Source: DATMER01 sp034667225 (GTDB taxonomy: Bacteria; Acidobacteriota; Thermoanaerobaculia; Multivoradales; UBA5704). From it: a stretch of DNA of 64,000 nucleotides. Positions 1 through 8,757 of the stretch are shown here, in pieces. The first letter of the stretch is position 1. Each line of letters opens with the position of its first letter. Under the pieces are notes generated by a model, which was given only the letters and a program-made list of their open reading frames with translations, was not told where the DNA came from and searched no databases. Location of the stretch: the NCBI GenBank assembly GCA_034667225.1, contig JAXDKG010000042.1, forward strand, positions 66,675-130,674. The letters run 5' to 3'. The translations under genes were made by a program, and so were the position numbers.

Positions 1-1694
1 ACCAGCAGCCGGTGGATGGCCGGGAAGCGGTCAGCCCAGGCCCGGCCGCGCTCCAGCGCGTCGGCGGGACGGTAGATCGAGCGCGCGAAGAGCAGTCCGC
101 CCAGGGCGATGGCCGTGGTCACGAGAACCAGAGCGATCTCCAGCCCCGCGCCGATGTTGTGCTCGCCCGCTTCAGCCCCTTGGGGAAGACGCGCGATGAC
201 CGGCTCCAGGAAGTGATGGAACCAGTTGATGTCGCGTCCCGCGGAAAGGAGCTTCGGGATACCCAACCAGCCGGCGCCGATCGCGCCGATCGCCACGATC
301 CAGAGCGGCGCCAGCATGGACCAGGGCGACTCGTGCAGGTGGTGCTCCTGCTCGTGCGTCCCCCGGAACTTCCCGTGGAAGGTCATGTAGAACGCCCGCG
401 CCATGTAGAAGGCGGTCATCCCGGCAGTGATCAGGCCGACGAGCCAGAGCATCCAGTGTCCGCTCGATGCAGCCGCGTGCAGGATCTCGTCCTTGCTGAA
501 GAAGCCGGCGAGCGGCGGGATGCCCGCGATGGCGAGCGTGCCGATCCAGAACGTGAGGTGCGTATGCGGCAAGCGGCTCTTGAGGCCGCCCATCTTCCTC
601 ATGTCCTGCTCGCCGCCCATGGCATGGATCACCGAGCCCGAGCCGAGGAAGAGCAGCGCCTTGAAGAACGCGTGCGTCATCACGTGGAAGATCGCCGCGG
701 TGTAGGCCATCAACCCCGCGGCCATGAACATGTAGCCGAGCTGCGAGACGGTGGAGTAGGCCAGGACCTTCTTGATGTCGGTCTGCGCCATGCCGATCGT
801 GGCCGCGAAGATCGCAGTCAGCGCTCCGATCGCCGCCACCAGCATGGAGATCCCGGGCGCGTACTGATAGATCAGGTTCGAGCGCGCCACCATGTAGACG
901 CCGGCTGTGACCATGGTGGCCGCATGGATCAGTGCGGAGACCGGCGTCGGGCCGGCCATGGCGTCCGGCAGCCAGACGTAGAGCGGGATCTGCGCGCTCT
1001 TGCCCGTGGCGCCGATGAAGAAGCAGAGCGCCACGAAGCCCGCCAGCGTCAGACCCAGGAGGTAGGGCTCGCCGAGCGGAGCGGGGTTGGCCTGCATGGC
1101 GCCGAACAGCTCGGTATAGTTAAGCGTCCCGAACATGGCGATCAGGGCGAACATGCCGACCAGGAATGCGAAGTCGCCGATGCGGTTGACGATAAACGCC
1201 TTCTTGCCCGCGGCCGGCGGCACGGCTTCCTCGAAGTAGAAGCCGATCAGCAGGTAGGAGCAGAGGCCGACGCCTTCCCAGCCCACGAACATCACCAGGT
1301 AGTTGTTGCCCAGGATGAGCGTCAGCATCGCCCACATGAACAGGTTCAGGTAGGCGAAGTACCGCCGGTAGCCCGGGTCATGGCCCATGTAGCCGGCCGA
1401 GTAGACATGGATCAGGAAGCCGACGAAAGTGACCACGAACAGCATCACCGCCGACAGCGGATCGAGCAGGAAGCCCACATCGATCTTGAGCGGCCCGGCC
1501 GTCCAGGCATAGAGCGACTGCTCAAACCTGCCGTCGAGCTCCAGCAGGCAGAAAAGCGCAAGGATCAGCGAGAGCAGCGGTCCACCCAGGCCAAGGGCGG
1601 TGACCAACGCCTTGGGAGGACGGCGTCCCAGCAGGCCGTTCAAGGCGGCGCTGGCCAGCGGAAGCAGAGGAATCAGCCAGAGATATTCGAGCAT
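1..1694 (-). CDS. nuoL: NADH-quinone oxidoreductase subunit L, partial (C-terminus beyond window edge)
   Basis: Proton-pumping antiporter-like membrane subunit of respiratory complex I. The minus-strand reading frame is open from an ATG at 1694 to the left edge, about 564 codons, and no stop is reached, so the 3' end lies outside the window. The translation begins MLEYLWLIPLLPLASAAL and is a succession of hydrophobic helices with the NuoL signatures GWEGVGLCSYLLIGFY, AGPTPVSALIHAATMVTAG and MTHAFFKALLFLGSGSVIH, including the conserved glutamate and lysine/histidine residues of the proton channel. It follows nuoK by 7 bp as the last visible gene of the operon. A long plus-strand open frame across the same bases is a GC-driven shadow. 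Confidence 0.95.
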   Translation of the reverse strand, partial: MLEYLWLIPLLPLASAALNGLLGRRPPKALVTALGLGGPLLSLILALFCLLELDGRFEQSLYAWTAGPLKIDVGFLLDPLSAVMLFVVTFVGFLIHVYSAGYMGHDPGYRRYFAYLNLFMWAMLTLILGNNYLVMFVGWEGVGLCSYLLIGFYFEEAVPPAAGKKAFIVNRIGDFAFLVGMFALIAMFGTLNYTELFGAMQANPAPLGEPYLLGLTLAGFVALCFFIGATGKSAQIPLYVWLPDAMAGPTPVSALIHAATMVTAGVYMVARSNLIYQYAPGISMLVAAIGALTAIFAATIGMAQTDIKKVLAYSTVSQLGYMFMAAGLMAYTAAIFHVMTHAFFKALLFLGSGSVIHAMGGEQDMRKMGGLKSRLPHTHLTFWIGTLAIAGIPPLAGFFSKDEILHAAASSGHWMLWLVGLITAGMTAFYMARAFYMTFHGKFRGTHEQEHHLHESPWSMLAPLWIVAIGAIGAGWLGIPKLLSAGRDINWFHHFLEPVIARLPQGAEAGEHNIGAGLEIALVLVTTAIALGGLLFARSIYRPADALERGRAWADRFPAIHRLL

Positions 1695-1701
1695 GCGCCG
1701 G

Positions 1702-2007
1702 TTACCAACGCATCAGGTTGATGCGGTTGACGTCGATGGTGCGCCGCTGGCGGTAGACGGCGATGAACAGGGCGAGCCCGATCGCCGCCTCGGCGGCAGC
1801 CACCGCCATGACGAAGAACACGATGATCTGACCGGTGTGGTCTCCCCACTGCCGCGCGTAGGCGACGAGGGCGAGGTTGCCGGCGTTCAGCATCAGCTCG
1901 ATCGACAGGAAGATGCTGATGCCGTTGCGCCGGGTCAGAGCGCCGGCCGAGCCGATGGCGAAGAGCAGCGCGGATAGCATCAAATACCAGGAGACGGGGA
2001 CGCTCAC
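1702..2007 (-). CDS. nuoK: NADH-quinone oxidoreductase subunit K
   Basis: Small membrane subunit of complex I, 101 residues, matching the usual family length of about 100. Three transmembrane helices are visible, with the conserved membrane glutamates in IELMLNAGNLALV (about residue 37) and AAAEAAIGLALF (about residue 71) that form part of the proton path. The start is a GTG at 2007 whose first bases overlap the nuoJ stop (GTGA), so translation is coupled to nuoJ. nuoL follows on the same strand. Confidence 0.95.
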   Translation of the reverse strand: MSVPVSWYLMLSALLFAIGSAGALTRRNGISIFLSIELMLNAGNLALVAYARQWGDHTGQIIVFFVMAVAAAEAAIGLALFIAVYRQRRTIDVNRINLMRW

Positions 2008-2594
2008 GGCTCGGTTTCCTCCGATAGCTCCGGATCAGGATAGGAACGTGAAATGTCCACGCGGGGCTCGAGGCCCGAATGCACGTCGGGACGCGGCGGC
2101 TTGCGCGCCGCGACCGTGGCGCCGATCACGGCAACGAGGAGGAGCATGCCGACGATCTCGAACGGCAGCAGGTACTCGGTGAACATCTCTCTCGCCAGTC
2201 CCTCCATCGAGACCAACTCCTCTGTGATCGCCGGGGTCGGACCCATGGACTGCTGTGTGTTCCAGAAGAGCAGCGCGAGCATGCCGCCGAAGAGCAGGGC
2301 ACCCAAGAGCGCTCCGCCCATCTGTACCTTCTGCTGCGAGACCGACGACTCCTCGCGCGTGATGTTCAAGAGCATGACCACGAAGAGGAACAGAACCACG
2401 ATCGCGCCGGTGTAGACGAGGATCTGAATCGCGGCTATAAACGGCGCGCCGAGCAGCACGAAGAGCACGGCCACCGCGAACAACGTGACCACCAGGCTCA
2501 TCGTGGAGTACACCGGGTTCCTGTGCATCACCACCATGAGCGACGAGGCCACGGCCAGCAGCGCGAAGAGCAGAAAGATCGCTGTCTCTATCAT
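2004..2594 (-). CDS. nuoJ: NADH-quinone oxidoreductase subunit J
   Basis: Membrane subunit of complex I, 196 residues. The frame is open further upstream to 2729, but the family N-terminus (MIETAIFLLFALLAVASS) starts at the ATG at 2594, which overlaps the nuoH stop as ATGA. Five hydrophobic helices are visible, including the NuoJ signature IQILVYTGAIVVLFLFVVMLL at about residues 57-77. The C-terminal tail of about 35 residues is charged and proline-rich. In most bacteria nuoI sits between nuoH and nuoJ; here the two genes overlap directly, so nuoI is absent from this position. Confidence 0.95.
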   Translation of the reverse strand: MIETAIFLLFALLAVASSLMVVMHRNPVYSTMSLVVTLFAVAVLFVLLGAPFIAAIQILVYTGAIVVLFLFVVMLLNITREESSVSQQKVQMGGALLGALLFGGMLALLFWNTQQSMGPTPAITEELVSMEGLAREMFTEYLLPFEIVGMLLLVAVIGATVAARKPPRPDVHSGLEPRVDISRSYPDPELSEETEP

Positions 2595-3616
2595 GGGGCT
2601 CCAAGCCAGCCGGCGAGCGTCATCGCCGAGACCAGGATCAGGTTGAAGATGGCGATCGGCATCAGCACCTTCCAGCCGAGCCGCATGAGCTGGTCGTAAC
2701 GGAAGCGGGGGAACGACCAGCGCACCCACACGAACACCGCCATGCAGAACGCGATCTTCGCCACCAGCACCAGCAGGCCGACGATCGCGCCGAGCCAGCC
2801 GTCGAAGTGAACGCCCGGCAGGCTCCAGCCGCCGAAATAGAGCGTCACGCCGAGCGCCGAGAGGCTGGTCATCGACATGTACTCGCCCATGAAGAAAGAG
2901 GCGAAGCGCATGGCGCTGTACTCGGTGTGGAAGCCCGCCACCAGCTCCGACTCGGCCTCGGGCAGGTCGAACGGCAGCCTGTTCGTCTCCGCGAACGAGG
3001 CGATCAGGAAGACGGCGAAGCCGAGGAACTGTGGGATGAAGTTCCAGATGTGCTCGCGCTGGTACTGGACGATCTCTCCGAGGTGGAACGAGCCCACGGG
3101 GATCACCACCGCGAGCACGGCGAGCGTCAGCGCCAGCTCATAGCTGATCATCTGCGCCGAGGCGCGGATCGCGCCCATCAGCGAGAACTTGTTGTTCGAG
3201 GCGTAGCCCGCCAGCACCAGCGAGTAGACGCCGAGGCTCGCCAGGGCCAGGAAGAGCAGCACGCCGGCCGGCGCGTTGGCGATCATCAGCGGGTAGAGCC
3301 TGCCGTTGATCTCGAGGGGCGGACCGAAGGGGATCACCGAGATGGTGAGCATGGCCGGCATGATGGCGAGCGCCGGCGCCAGCAGGTAGAGCGGCTTGTC
3401 CGCGGCGGTCGGTGTGACGTCCTCCTTGAACATGAACTTGAGGGCGTCCGCGAGCGGTTGGATCAGGCCGAACGGGCCGAGGCGGTTCGGCCCCGGCCGG
3501 TCCTGGATCAGCGCGCTGCCGCGGCGCTCGACCCACACCATGATCGGCACCACGGTCAGCAGGAAGCCGAGCATGACGACGATGTTGACGATGGTCGCGA
3601 CCAGATGGGAGGGCAT
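2591..3616 (-). CDS. nuoH: NADH-quinone oxidoreductase subunit H
   Basis: Membrane subunit of complex I that forms much of the quinone-binding chamber with NuoB and NuoD. It has 341 residues, the usual length, with about eight transmembrane helices. The family signature around residues 29-60 (ERRGSALIQDRPGPNRLGPF, then GLIQPLADALKF) and the later FAETNRLPFDLPEAESELVAG quinone-site loop (about residues 208-228) are intact. The ATG at 3616 is three bases from the nuoG stop, and the 3' end overlaps nuoJ by four bases. Confidence 0.96.
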   Translation of the reverse strand: MPSHLVATIVNIVVMLGFLLTVVPIMVWVERRGSALIQDRPGPNRLGPFGLIQPLADALKFMFKEDVTPTAADKPLYLLAPALAIMPAMLTISVIPFGPPLEINGRLYPLMIANAPAGVLLFLALASLGVYSLVLAGYASNNKFSLMGAIRASAQMISYELALTLAVLAVVIPVGSFHLGEIVQYQREHIWNFIPQFLGFAVFLIASFAETNRLPFDLPEAESELVAGFHTEYSAMRFASFFMGEYMSMTSLSALGVTLYFGGWSLPGVHFDGWLGAIVGLLVLVAKIAFCMAVFVWVRWSFPRFRYDQLMRLGWKVLMPIAIFNLILVSAMTLAGWLGAP

Positions 3617-3619
3617 GAC

Positions 3620-5350
3620 CTAGGACACCTCCGGCAGCGTTTCGGCCGTGGTCTCGCTCATCATCGGGTTCGCTCCGGGCACGTGCAGAGCCGAGCCGGT
3701 GGCCGGGAGCGTGTGCCAGGTGAGGCCGGCGAAGGCCGGGACTTCCGACCCGATCCGGTCGAAAACTTTATCCGCGGTCAGCCCTGCCCACTTCGCCTCG
3801 AAGCGGCCGAGCAGCTCGGAGAGCACTTCGACCGTGGAGCGCGTCTGGCCCGGAGCGGGGAAGGCGGCGTTGAACCGCTGCACTCGCCATTCGGCGTTGA
3901 CGAACGTGCCATCCTTTTCCGCGTGGGTGGACACGGGCAGGCCCACGTCCGCCACCTTGGCGAGCGGCGAGTCGGCCCAGCCGAGGACCACCAGAAACTG
4001 GGCCCGGCGCAGCCGCTCGACCACCTCGGGCGTGTAGGCGCCACGGCCGAAGTCGCTGTCGAGGACCACGAGCACCGCGCACTTCGAGGCTCCGTCGCCC
4101 AGGAGCAGCTCGTCCTGATCGAGGATCTGGGGCTTCTCTTTTCCATTGTCTTTGTGAGGGACGCCACCGAGGGTTTCATCCAGCTCCGTTCCCGCGCCAG
4201 GACGCAGGCCGAGCAACTCGGCGCCGCGGCGGTTCGGGGCGAGCTCGGTGCCGGTGATTCCGCCCTTGAGGTTGGGGATCGTCCAACCTGCGCCGAGGTC
4301 GACCGGCACGCTGCGATGGCGCGAGCCGGCGTAATCGGCGAGCCGGGCGGCGAGCCAGGCCTCCTCATTGGTCAAGTAGCCGGAGCCGAGAAAGGCCACG
4401 GCGCCCTCGGAGGTGCGCATACGCAGCCTCCGATGAACAAGGTCGAGCGCTTCCTTCCATCCTCCAACAGTTTCCAATCCATCCTCGCCCCGCACCCGGC
4501 AGGAGCGCAGACGCGGAATGGTCTTGTAGCGCTCGAAGGTGGAGCGGCCGTAATCGCACATCCAATAGTCATTGACCTCGGGGTTGAAGCGCGGCTTGTA
4601 GCGCTTGATGTCCCCGCGGCGGTGCTCGATCGTGACGTTGCAGCCCACATCACAGCCGGTGCAGATCGACGGCTTTTTGTCGAGATAGAAAACGCGCTCG
4701 GCGAAACGGAAGCGGGTGGAGGTCAGGGCGCCGACCGGGCAGACGTCCACGACGCAGGTGGACAAGGGATTGTCGAGCTGCTTGCCCGGGAAGGTGCCGA
4801 TCTCCGTGCGCGCGCCTCTGTTGAAGAAGCCGAGCTCGCTCGTCTTCGAGACCTCCTGCGTGAAGCGCACGCAGCGGGTGCACTGGATGCACCGGTTCAT
4901 GTTGAGGATCACGCTGGGACCCAGGGGGATGCGCTCGCGGCCGGGATAGGTCCGCTTGTCCTCGAACTGGAAGCGGGAGAAGGCCACGCCGTGCTTGAAG
5001 CTGTAGTCCTGCAGGCCGCACTCGCCCGCCTGATCGCAGATCGGGCAGTCCAACGGGTGATTGATGAGGAAGAACTCCATCATCCCCGCCTGGGCCTGGC
5101 GGACTTCGTCCGTGTCGGTCCGCACCTCCATGTTGTCCGTCGCCGTGGTGGAGCAGGCGGTCTGCAGCTTCGGCATCTTCTTGCCGCCGACCGAGACCTC
5201 GACCAGGCACATGCGGCACTGGCCCACGACCGTCAGGCGCGGGTGATAACAGTAGTGGGGGATCTGGACGCCGACCTTGATACCGGCTTCGATCACGTTG
5301 GTGCCGGCTTCCACCTCGACGGTGCGGTCGTTGATCGTGACTTTGGGCAC
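3620..5350 (-). CDS. nuoG: NADH-quinone oxidoreductase subunit G (short form)
   Basis: Iron-sulfur subunit of the complex I peripheral arm, passing electrons from NuoF toward the quinone site. In order: a plant-type 2Fe-2S domain (Cys34, Cys45, Cys48, Cys66), the His-Cys3 cluster motif HPLDCPICDQAGECGLQ near residue 98, a 4Fe-4S motif CIQCTRCV with a later CPVGALT, and an N7-like motif CTGCDVGC. The start is GTG at 5350. At 576 residues the protein is well short of the 700-900 residues common in the family; the molybdopterin-like C-terminal domain is reduced to under 300 residues and ends in an acidic tail. All expected clusters are present, so it is probably functional. Confidence 0.94.
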   Translation of the reverse strand: MPKVTINDRTVEVEAGTNVIEAGIKVGVQIPHYCYHPRLTVVGQCRMCLVEVSVGGKKMPKLQTACSTTATDNMEVRTDTDEVRQAQAGMMEFFLINHPLDCPICDQAGECGLQDYSFKHGVAFSRFQFEDKRTYPGRERIPLGPSVILNMNRCIQCTRCVRFTQEVSKTSELGFFNRGARTEIGTFPGKQLDNPLSTCVVDVCPVGALTSTRFRFAERVFYLDKKPSICTGCDVGCNVTIEHRRGDIKRYKPRFNPEVNDYWMCDYGRSTFERYKTIPRLRSCRVRGEDGLETVGGWKEALDLVHRRLRMRTSEGAVAFLGSGYLTNEEAWLAARLADYAGSRHRSVPVDLGAGWTIPNLKGGITGTELAPNRRGAELLGLRPGAGTELDETLGGVPHKDNGKEKPQILDQDELLLGDGASKCAVLVVLDSDFGRGAYTPEVVERLRRAQFLVVLGWADSPLAKVADVGLPVSTHAEKDGTFVNAEWRVQRFNAAFPAPGQTRSTVEVLSELLGRFEAKWAGLTADKVFDRIGSEVPAFAGLTWHTLPATGSALHVPGANPMMSETTAETLPEVS

Positions 5351-5354
5351 TCTT

Positions 5355-6650
5355 CTAAGCTCCGTCCTTGAAGTAACGGTATTCCGGGAAGGGGCAGCGC
5401 CGCTCGCGGATGTGCGCCTCGATCTCTTCGGGGAAACGCTCTACCAGCGACTTGACGGGGCCGATGGCCGCGTCGCCCAGCGCGCACAGCGAGTTGCCGC
5501 CGACGTTGTTGGCCACGGACTTGAGGAGCATGGCGTCGCCCTCCCGCCCCTCGCCGTGTTCCAGGCGCTTGAGCACCAGCTCCATCCAGTTCGTGCCCTC
5601 GCGGCAGGGCGTGCACTGTCCGCAGGATTCGTGATTGAAGAACTTGGCCAGGCGCGCCACTGAGCGCACCACGCAGACCGTCTCGTCCATGACGATCACG
5701 GCCGCCGAGCCGAGCATCGAGCCGGCCTTGGCCACCGAGTCGAAATCCATCTTGATGTCGATCTCCGACGCCTTCAGGATCGGGGCCGAGGCGCCGCCCG
5801 GGATGAACGCCTTGAGATTGCCCTGCCGCCACATGCCGCCGGCGGCTTCCAGCATCTCGCGGAACGTGATGCCGATGGGGTGCTCATACGTTCCGGGGCG
5901 CTCCACGTGGCCCGAGATCGCGTAGAGCTTGGGGCCGGTGTTGCGCTCGTCCGTGCCGATCGACTTGAACCAGTCCGCGCCGCGGTTGATGATGTGCGGC
6001 ACGTTGCAGAGCGTCTCGACGTTGTTGATCACCGTGGGCGCGCCGAAGGCGCCGACGACCGCGGGGAACGGCGGCTTCACCCGCGGCTGGCCGCGCTTGC
6101 CTTCGAGCGACTCGAGCATCCCGGTCTCTTCGCCGCAGATGTAGGCGCCGGCTCCGCGGTGCACGTACATGTTCAGCTTGAAGCCCGAGCCCATGGCGTT
6201 GTCGCCGAGGATGCGCGCGTCGTAGGCCTCCTTCAAGGCCCGCTCCAGAAGGACGGCGGCCTTCGTGTACTCGCCGCGGATGTAGATGTAGCAGGTCTCG
6301 GCCCGGACCGCCCAGCAGCAGATGGCGCAGCCCTCGATGAGCTGGTGCGGGTCGTGCTCCATGAGCAGGCGGTCCTTGAAGGTGCCGGGCTCCGACTCGT
6401 CCGCGTTGCAGACCAGGTACTTGGGCTGCTTCGGGTCTTTCTGGGGGATGAAGCCCCACTTCATGCCCGCGGGGAAGCCGGCGCCGCCGCGCCCGCGGAG
6501 GCCGGACTTCTTGACTTCTTCGATGACCGCGGCGGGCTCCATCTTGAACGCCTTGGAGAGGGCCTCGTAGCCGCCGGTCTTCTTGTAACCCTCGAGCGTG
6601 AGGGCGTCGCGGTTGCCGACGTTGCGCGTCAGGACCCGTTCGAAAGCCAT
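5355..6650 (-). CDS. nuoF: NADH-quinone oxidoreductase subunit F (NADH/FMN binding)
   Basis: Flavoprotein subunit that oxidises NADH in complex I. It is 431 residues, the normal family length. The glycine-rich NADH site GLRGRGGAGFPAGMKW lies near residue 50, the FMN-site motif ESEPGTFKDR near residue 86, and the C-terminal 4Fe-4S motif ESCGQCTPCREG near residue 340 with a further cysteine at LCALGD. The ATG at 6650 directly abuts the nuoE stop, and nuoG follows after four bases, so E, F and G are cotranscribed. Confidence 0.97.
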   Translation of the reverse strand: MAFERVLTRNVGNRDALTLEGYKKTGGYEALSKAFKMEPAAVIEEVKKSGLRGRGGAGFPAGMKWGFIPQKDPKQPKYLVCNADESEPGTFKDRLLMEHDPHQLIEGCAICCWAVRAETCYIYIRGEYTKAAVLLERALKEAYDARILGDNAMGSGFKLNMYVHRGAGAYICGEETGMLESLEGKRGQPRVKPPFPAVVGAFGAPTVINNVETLCNVPHIINRGADWFKSIGTDERNTGPKLYAISGHVERPGTYEHPIGITFREMLEAAGGMWRQGNLKAFIPGGASAPILKASEIDIKMDFDSVAKAGSMLGSAAVIVMDETVCVVRSVARLAKFFNHESCGQCTPCREGTNWMELVLKRLEHGEGREGDAMLLKSVANNVGGNSLCALGDAAIGPVKSLVERFPEEIEAHIRERRCPFPEYRYFKDGA

Positions 6651-7154
6651 TTACTTGAGACCTCTCAGGATGTCGCGGACTCTCTTGGGAGTGAGGTTCT
6701 CCTGGTAGTCGTCGTCGACCATCATCATGGGCGCGGTGTCGCACGAGCCCAGGCACTCGAAGTGGACGTACGAGCAGCGGCCGTCCGGCGTGACTTCCTC
6801 TTCGCCCACGCCGAGTTCCTGGCGCAGGGTCTCCATGATCTCGGCCGAGCCGCGGATCTGGCAGGAGAGGTTGGTGCAGACGCGGATGCGGTGGCGTCCG
6901 ACCGGCTTCTGGTGGAAGAGGTCGTAGAAGGTGACGACGCCGTAGACCTTGGACTCGGGCAGCTCGAGCTCGGCGGCGACGGCCTGGATGGCCTCGTCCG
7001 GGAGCCAGCCGCCGCTCAGGCGCTGGGCGATGTAGAGGGCCGGCAGCAGCACGGCTTCAGCCGTCGGGTAGCGCTTGCGCAGCATGTCGAGCTGGGCCCG
7101 GGCCTCCGGCGTGAAGCCGGGGAAGCGGTGCTGGGGCGCGGGGGCTTCGGTCAC
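6651..7154 (-). CDS. nuoE: NADH-quinone oxidoreductase subunit E
   Basis: 24-kDa-type thioredoxin-fold subunit carrying a 2Fe-2S cluster in the NADH-oxidising module. It has 167 residues, with four cluster cysteines: two in VCTNLSCQIRG (about residue 95) and two in ECLGSCDTAP (about residue 135). The start is a GTG at 7154 that overlaps the nuoA stop as GTGA. Finding nuoE directly after nuoA is unusual, because nuoB, C and D normally lie between them. Confidence 0.95.
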   Translation of the reverse strand: MTEAPAPQHRFPGFTPEARAQLDMLRKRYPTAEAVLLPALYIAQRLSGGWLPDEAIQAVAAELELPESKVYGVVTFYDLFHQKPVGRHRIRVCTNLSCQIRGSAEIMETLRQELGVGEEEVTPDGRCSYVHFECLGSCDTAPMMMVDDDYQENLTPKRVRDILRGLK

Positions 7155-7543
7155 GGGGTGACTCCCTCTTTAGCCACGTTGCCGCGCGCGCCGAGATCCA
7201 GGCCCCCCTTGAGCCAGACGTAGGCATAACCCACGAGGATCAGGAAGAAGAAGACCATGACCGCCCAGAACAGCTGCCAGCCGCCGTCCCTCATGATGAG
7301 GGCCCAGGGATAGAGGAACGCGGCCTCCAGGTCGAAGACGATGAAGTCGATCGCAATCAGGAAGAAGGCGATGGAGATCCGCTTGTGGGAGCGGTCGAGC
7401 ATGGGGACGCCCGACTCCACCGTGGTCCCCTTGACGCGCCCGCCGGTCTGCTTCCCCAGGAGCTGGGACAGGCCCAGGATGGCGATCGCCATGACGATCG
7501 CGATCCCCAGCATCAGCAGGACAGGGTAGTACTGCTCCGGCAA
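7151..7543 (-). CDS. nuoA: NADH-quinone oxidoreductase subunit A
   Basis: Small membrane subunit of complex I, 130 residues with three transmembrane helices and the conserved loop motif VESGVPMLDRSHKRISIAF followed by IDFIVFDLEAAFLYPWA. The start is a TTG at 7543, chosen because a strong Shine-Dalgarno GGAGGA (7552-7557 on the minus strand) sits about seven bases upstream. It is the first gene of the operon here; the upstream 119 bp holds the terminator of the preceding minus-strand gene and presumably the nuo promoter, which I could not place with confidence. Confidence 0.94.
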   Translation of the reverse strand: MPEQYYPVLLMLGIAIVMAIAILGLSQLLGKQTGGRVKGTTVESGVPMLDRSHKRISIAFFLIAIDFIVFDLEAAFLYPWALIMRDGGWQLFWAVMVFFFLILVGYAYVWLKGGLDLGARGNVAKEGVTP

Positions 7544-7583
7544 AGCAGGGTCCTCCTACAGGATAGATCGGTAGAAAACGCCG

Positions 7584-7612
7584 CATGCCCCGGAGCCAGG
7601 CTCCGGGGCATG
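7584..7612 (-). terminator. Strong GC hairpin after the propeller-protein gene
   Basis: A perfect 14-base inverted repeat, CATGCCCCGGAGCC paired with GGCTCCGGGGCATG, separated by a single base, so the real loop uses a few stem bases. It lies 51 bp past the stop of the minus-strand gene ending at 7663 and before nuoA. On the minus strand it is followed within a few bases by GTTTTC rather than a long U run, so it may be a terminator or an mRNA-stabilising hairpin. Confidence 0.65.
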
Positions 7613-7662
7613 TGAAGGATGTCACAAGCTGGGGGGGTGAAACAAGCGGGGGGAAGAGGGAA

Positions 7663-8670
7663 CTACCAGGCTGGCGGCTCGCCCTGCACTCCCAGGTGGA
7701 GGCGCATCAGGCTCGGGCGGTGGGTGGTGGAGAAGAAGGGAAAGGCGCCGTTGTTGATGTAGAGGTTGAACCGGTCGGCTCCCTTTCTTCCGAACGCAGC
7801 GGAGGTCGGGCCGTCGAGGCCGTCGGCCGAGGTCAGCAGGATCTCGGTCGTGCCGTCCGGATCGAGCCGGACCAGCAGGCTGGTGGGATCGGTCGTGCAG
7901 TAGATGCTGCCGTGGACGTCGATCGCGAAGTCGTCGCAGCCCGTGCCCGTGGGCATGGTGGCGTGCACCCGGATGTCGCCGGCCGAGCCGTCCGGCTCGA
8001 AGGGGATCGCGAGGATCGTGCCGAAGCTGGAGTTGGACACGTAGACCTCGTTGCGGAAGACCTGCAGGCCGTTGGCGCCCGGCAGGGGCATCTCGGGCGT
8101 GATCAGCCCGGCGAGGAGCGGGTCCTCGATCCAGACCTCGGCGGGCCCTCCGCCGACCCGGCCTCCGACCGGCACGCGCCAGACCCGGGGCAGCGACGAG
8201 TCGGCCACGTAGACGTAGCCCTTGTGCACGGCAATGCCGTTGGGGATGCTCGCGAGCGGCAGGGTGGCGAGCACCTCGCCGGAGCCGTCCGCGGTGGAGA
8301 TGCGCCAGATCCCGCGGCTCTCGAGATTGCAGGAGACGACCGACGCGTAGAGGTTGCCGTGGTTGTCGAGGGTGATCCCGGTGACCGCGTTCAGGAACGG
8401 GCCGCAGACGGTCAGCGGCGGACCGATCGGCAGCACCGTCAGGGTGGACTGCGTGCCGTCCGGAGCGATCTTCCGGATCTCGCCAATCAGGGCGAGGCTG
8501 ATGTAGGTGTTGCCCGCGACGTCAAAGGCGATGCTCTCCGGCGTCTCCAACTGGGCGGGATTGAACAGGATCAAGGTCTCCAGGGTGCCCGCGTCGGGCC
8601 GGTGGGCGAAGGCCGCGGCCGGAATCAGGCACAGAACGGCGAGCGCCAGGCAGGCAGGTGTGGTTTTCAA
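7663..8670 (-). CDS. Secreted SMP-30/NHL-like beta-propeller protein
   Basis: 335 residues with an N-terminal signal peptide (KTTPACLALAVLCLIPAAAFA). The rest is a run of repeats of the form ITLDNHGNLYAS, GIAVHKGYVYVAD, GLQVFRNEVYVSN and FAIDVHGSIYCTTD, typical of six-bladed SMP-30/gluconolactonase or NHL propellers. The start is a TTG at 8670, supported by GGGAGGG five bases upstream. The substrate is unknown; such secreted propellers can be lactonases or binding proteins, and I see no decisive catalytic residues. It appears to be monocistronic with its own downstream hairpin. Confidence 0.8.
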   Translation of the reverse strand: MKTTPACLALAVLCLIPAAAFAHRPDAGTLETLILFNPAQLETPESIAFDVAGNTYISLALIGEIRKIAPDGTQSTLTVLPIGPPLTVCGPFLNAVTGITLDNHGNLYASVVSCNLESRGIWRISTADGSGEVLATLPLASIPNGIAVHKGYVYVADSSLPRVWRVPVGGRVGGGPAEVWIEDPLLAGLITPEMPLPGANGLQVFRNEVYVSNSSFGTILAIPFEPDGSAGDIRVHATMPTGTGCDDFAIDVHGSIYCTTDPTSLLVRLDPDGTTEILLTSADGLDGPTSAAFGRKGADRFNLYINNGAFPFFSTTHRPSLMRLHLGVQGEPPAW

Positions 8671-8757
8671 GAGGTCCCTCCCTTCAGAGGATTAAGAGAA
8701 GACTGCTGCTTGATTCTACGGGAACCCGGAGGGAGGCCCGCCACGTGCCGGGGAAGG

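Noticed and set aside
2807..5371. An 854-codon open frame on the plus strand across nuoG and nuoH
   Set aside because: It mirrors the conserved nuo genes on the other strand; its translation is Arg/Glu/Ala/His-rich low complexity without family motifs, typical of antisense frames in GC-rich DNA.
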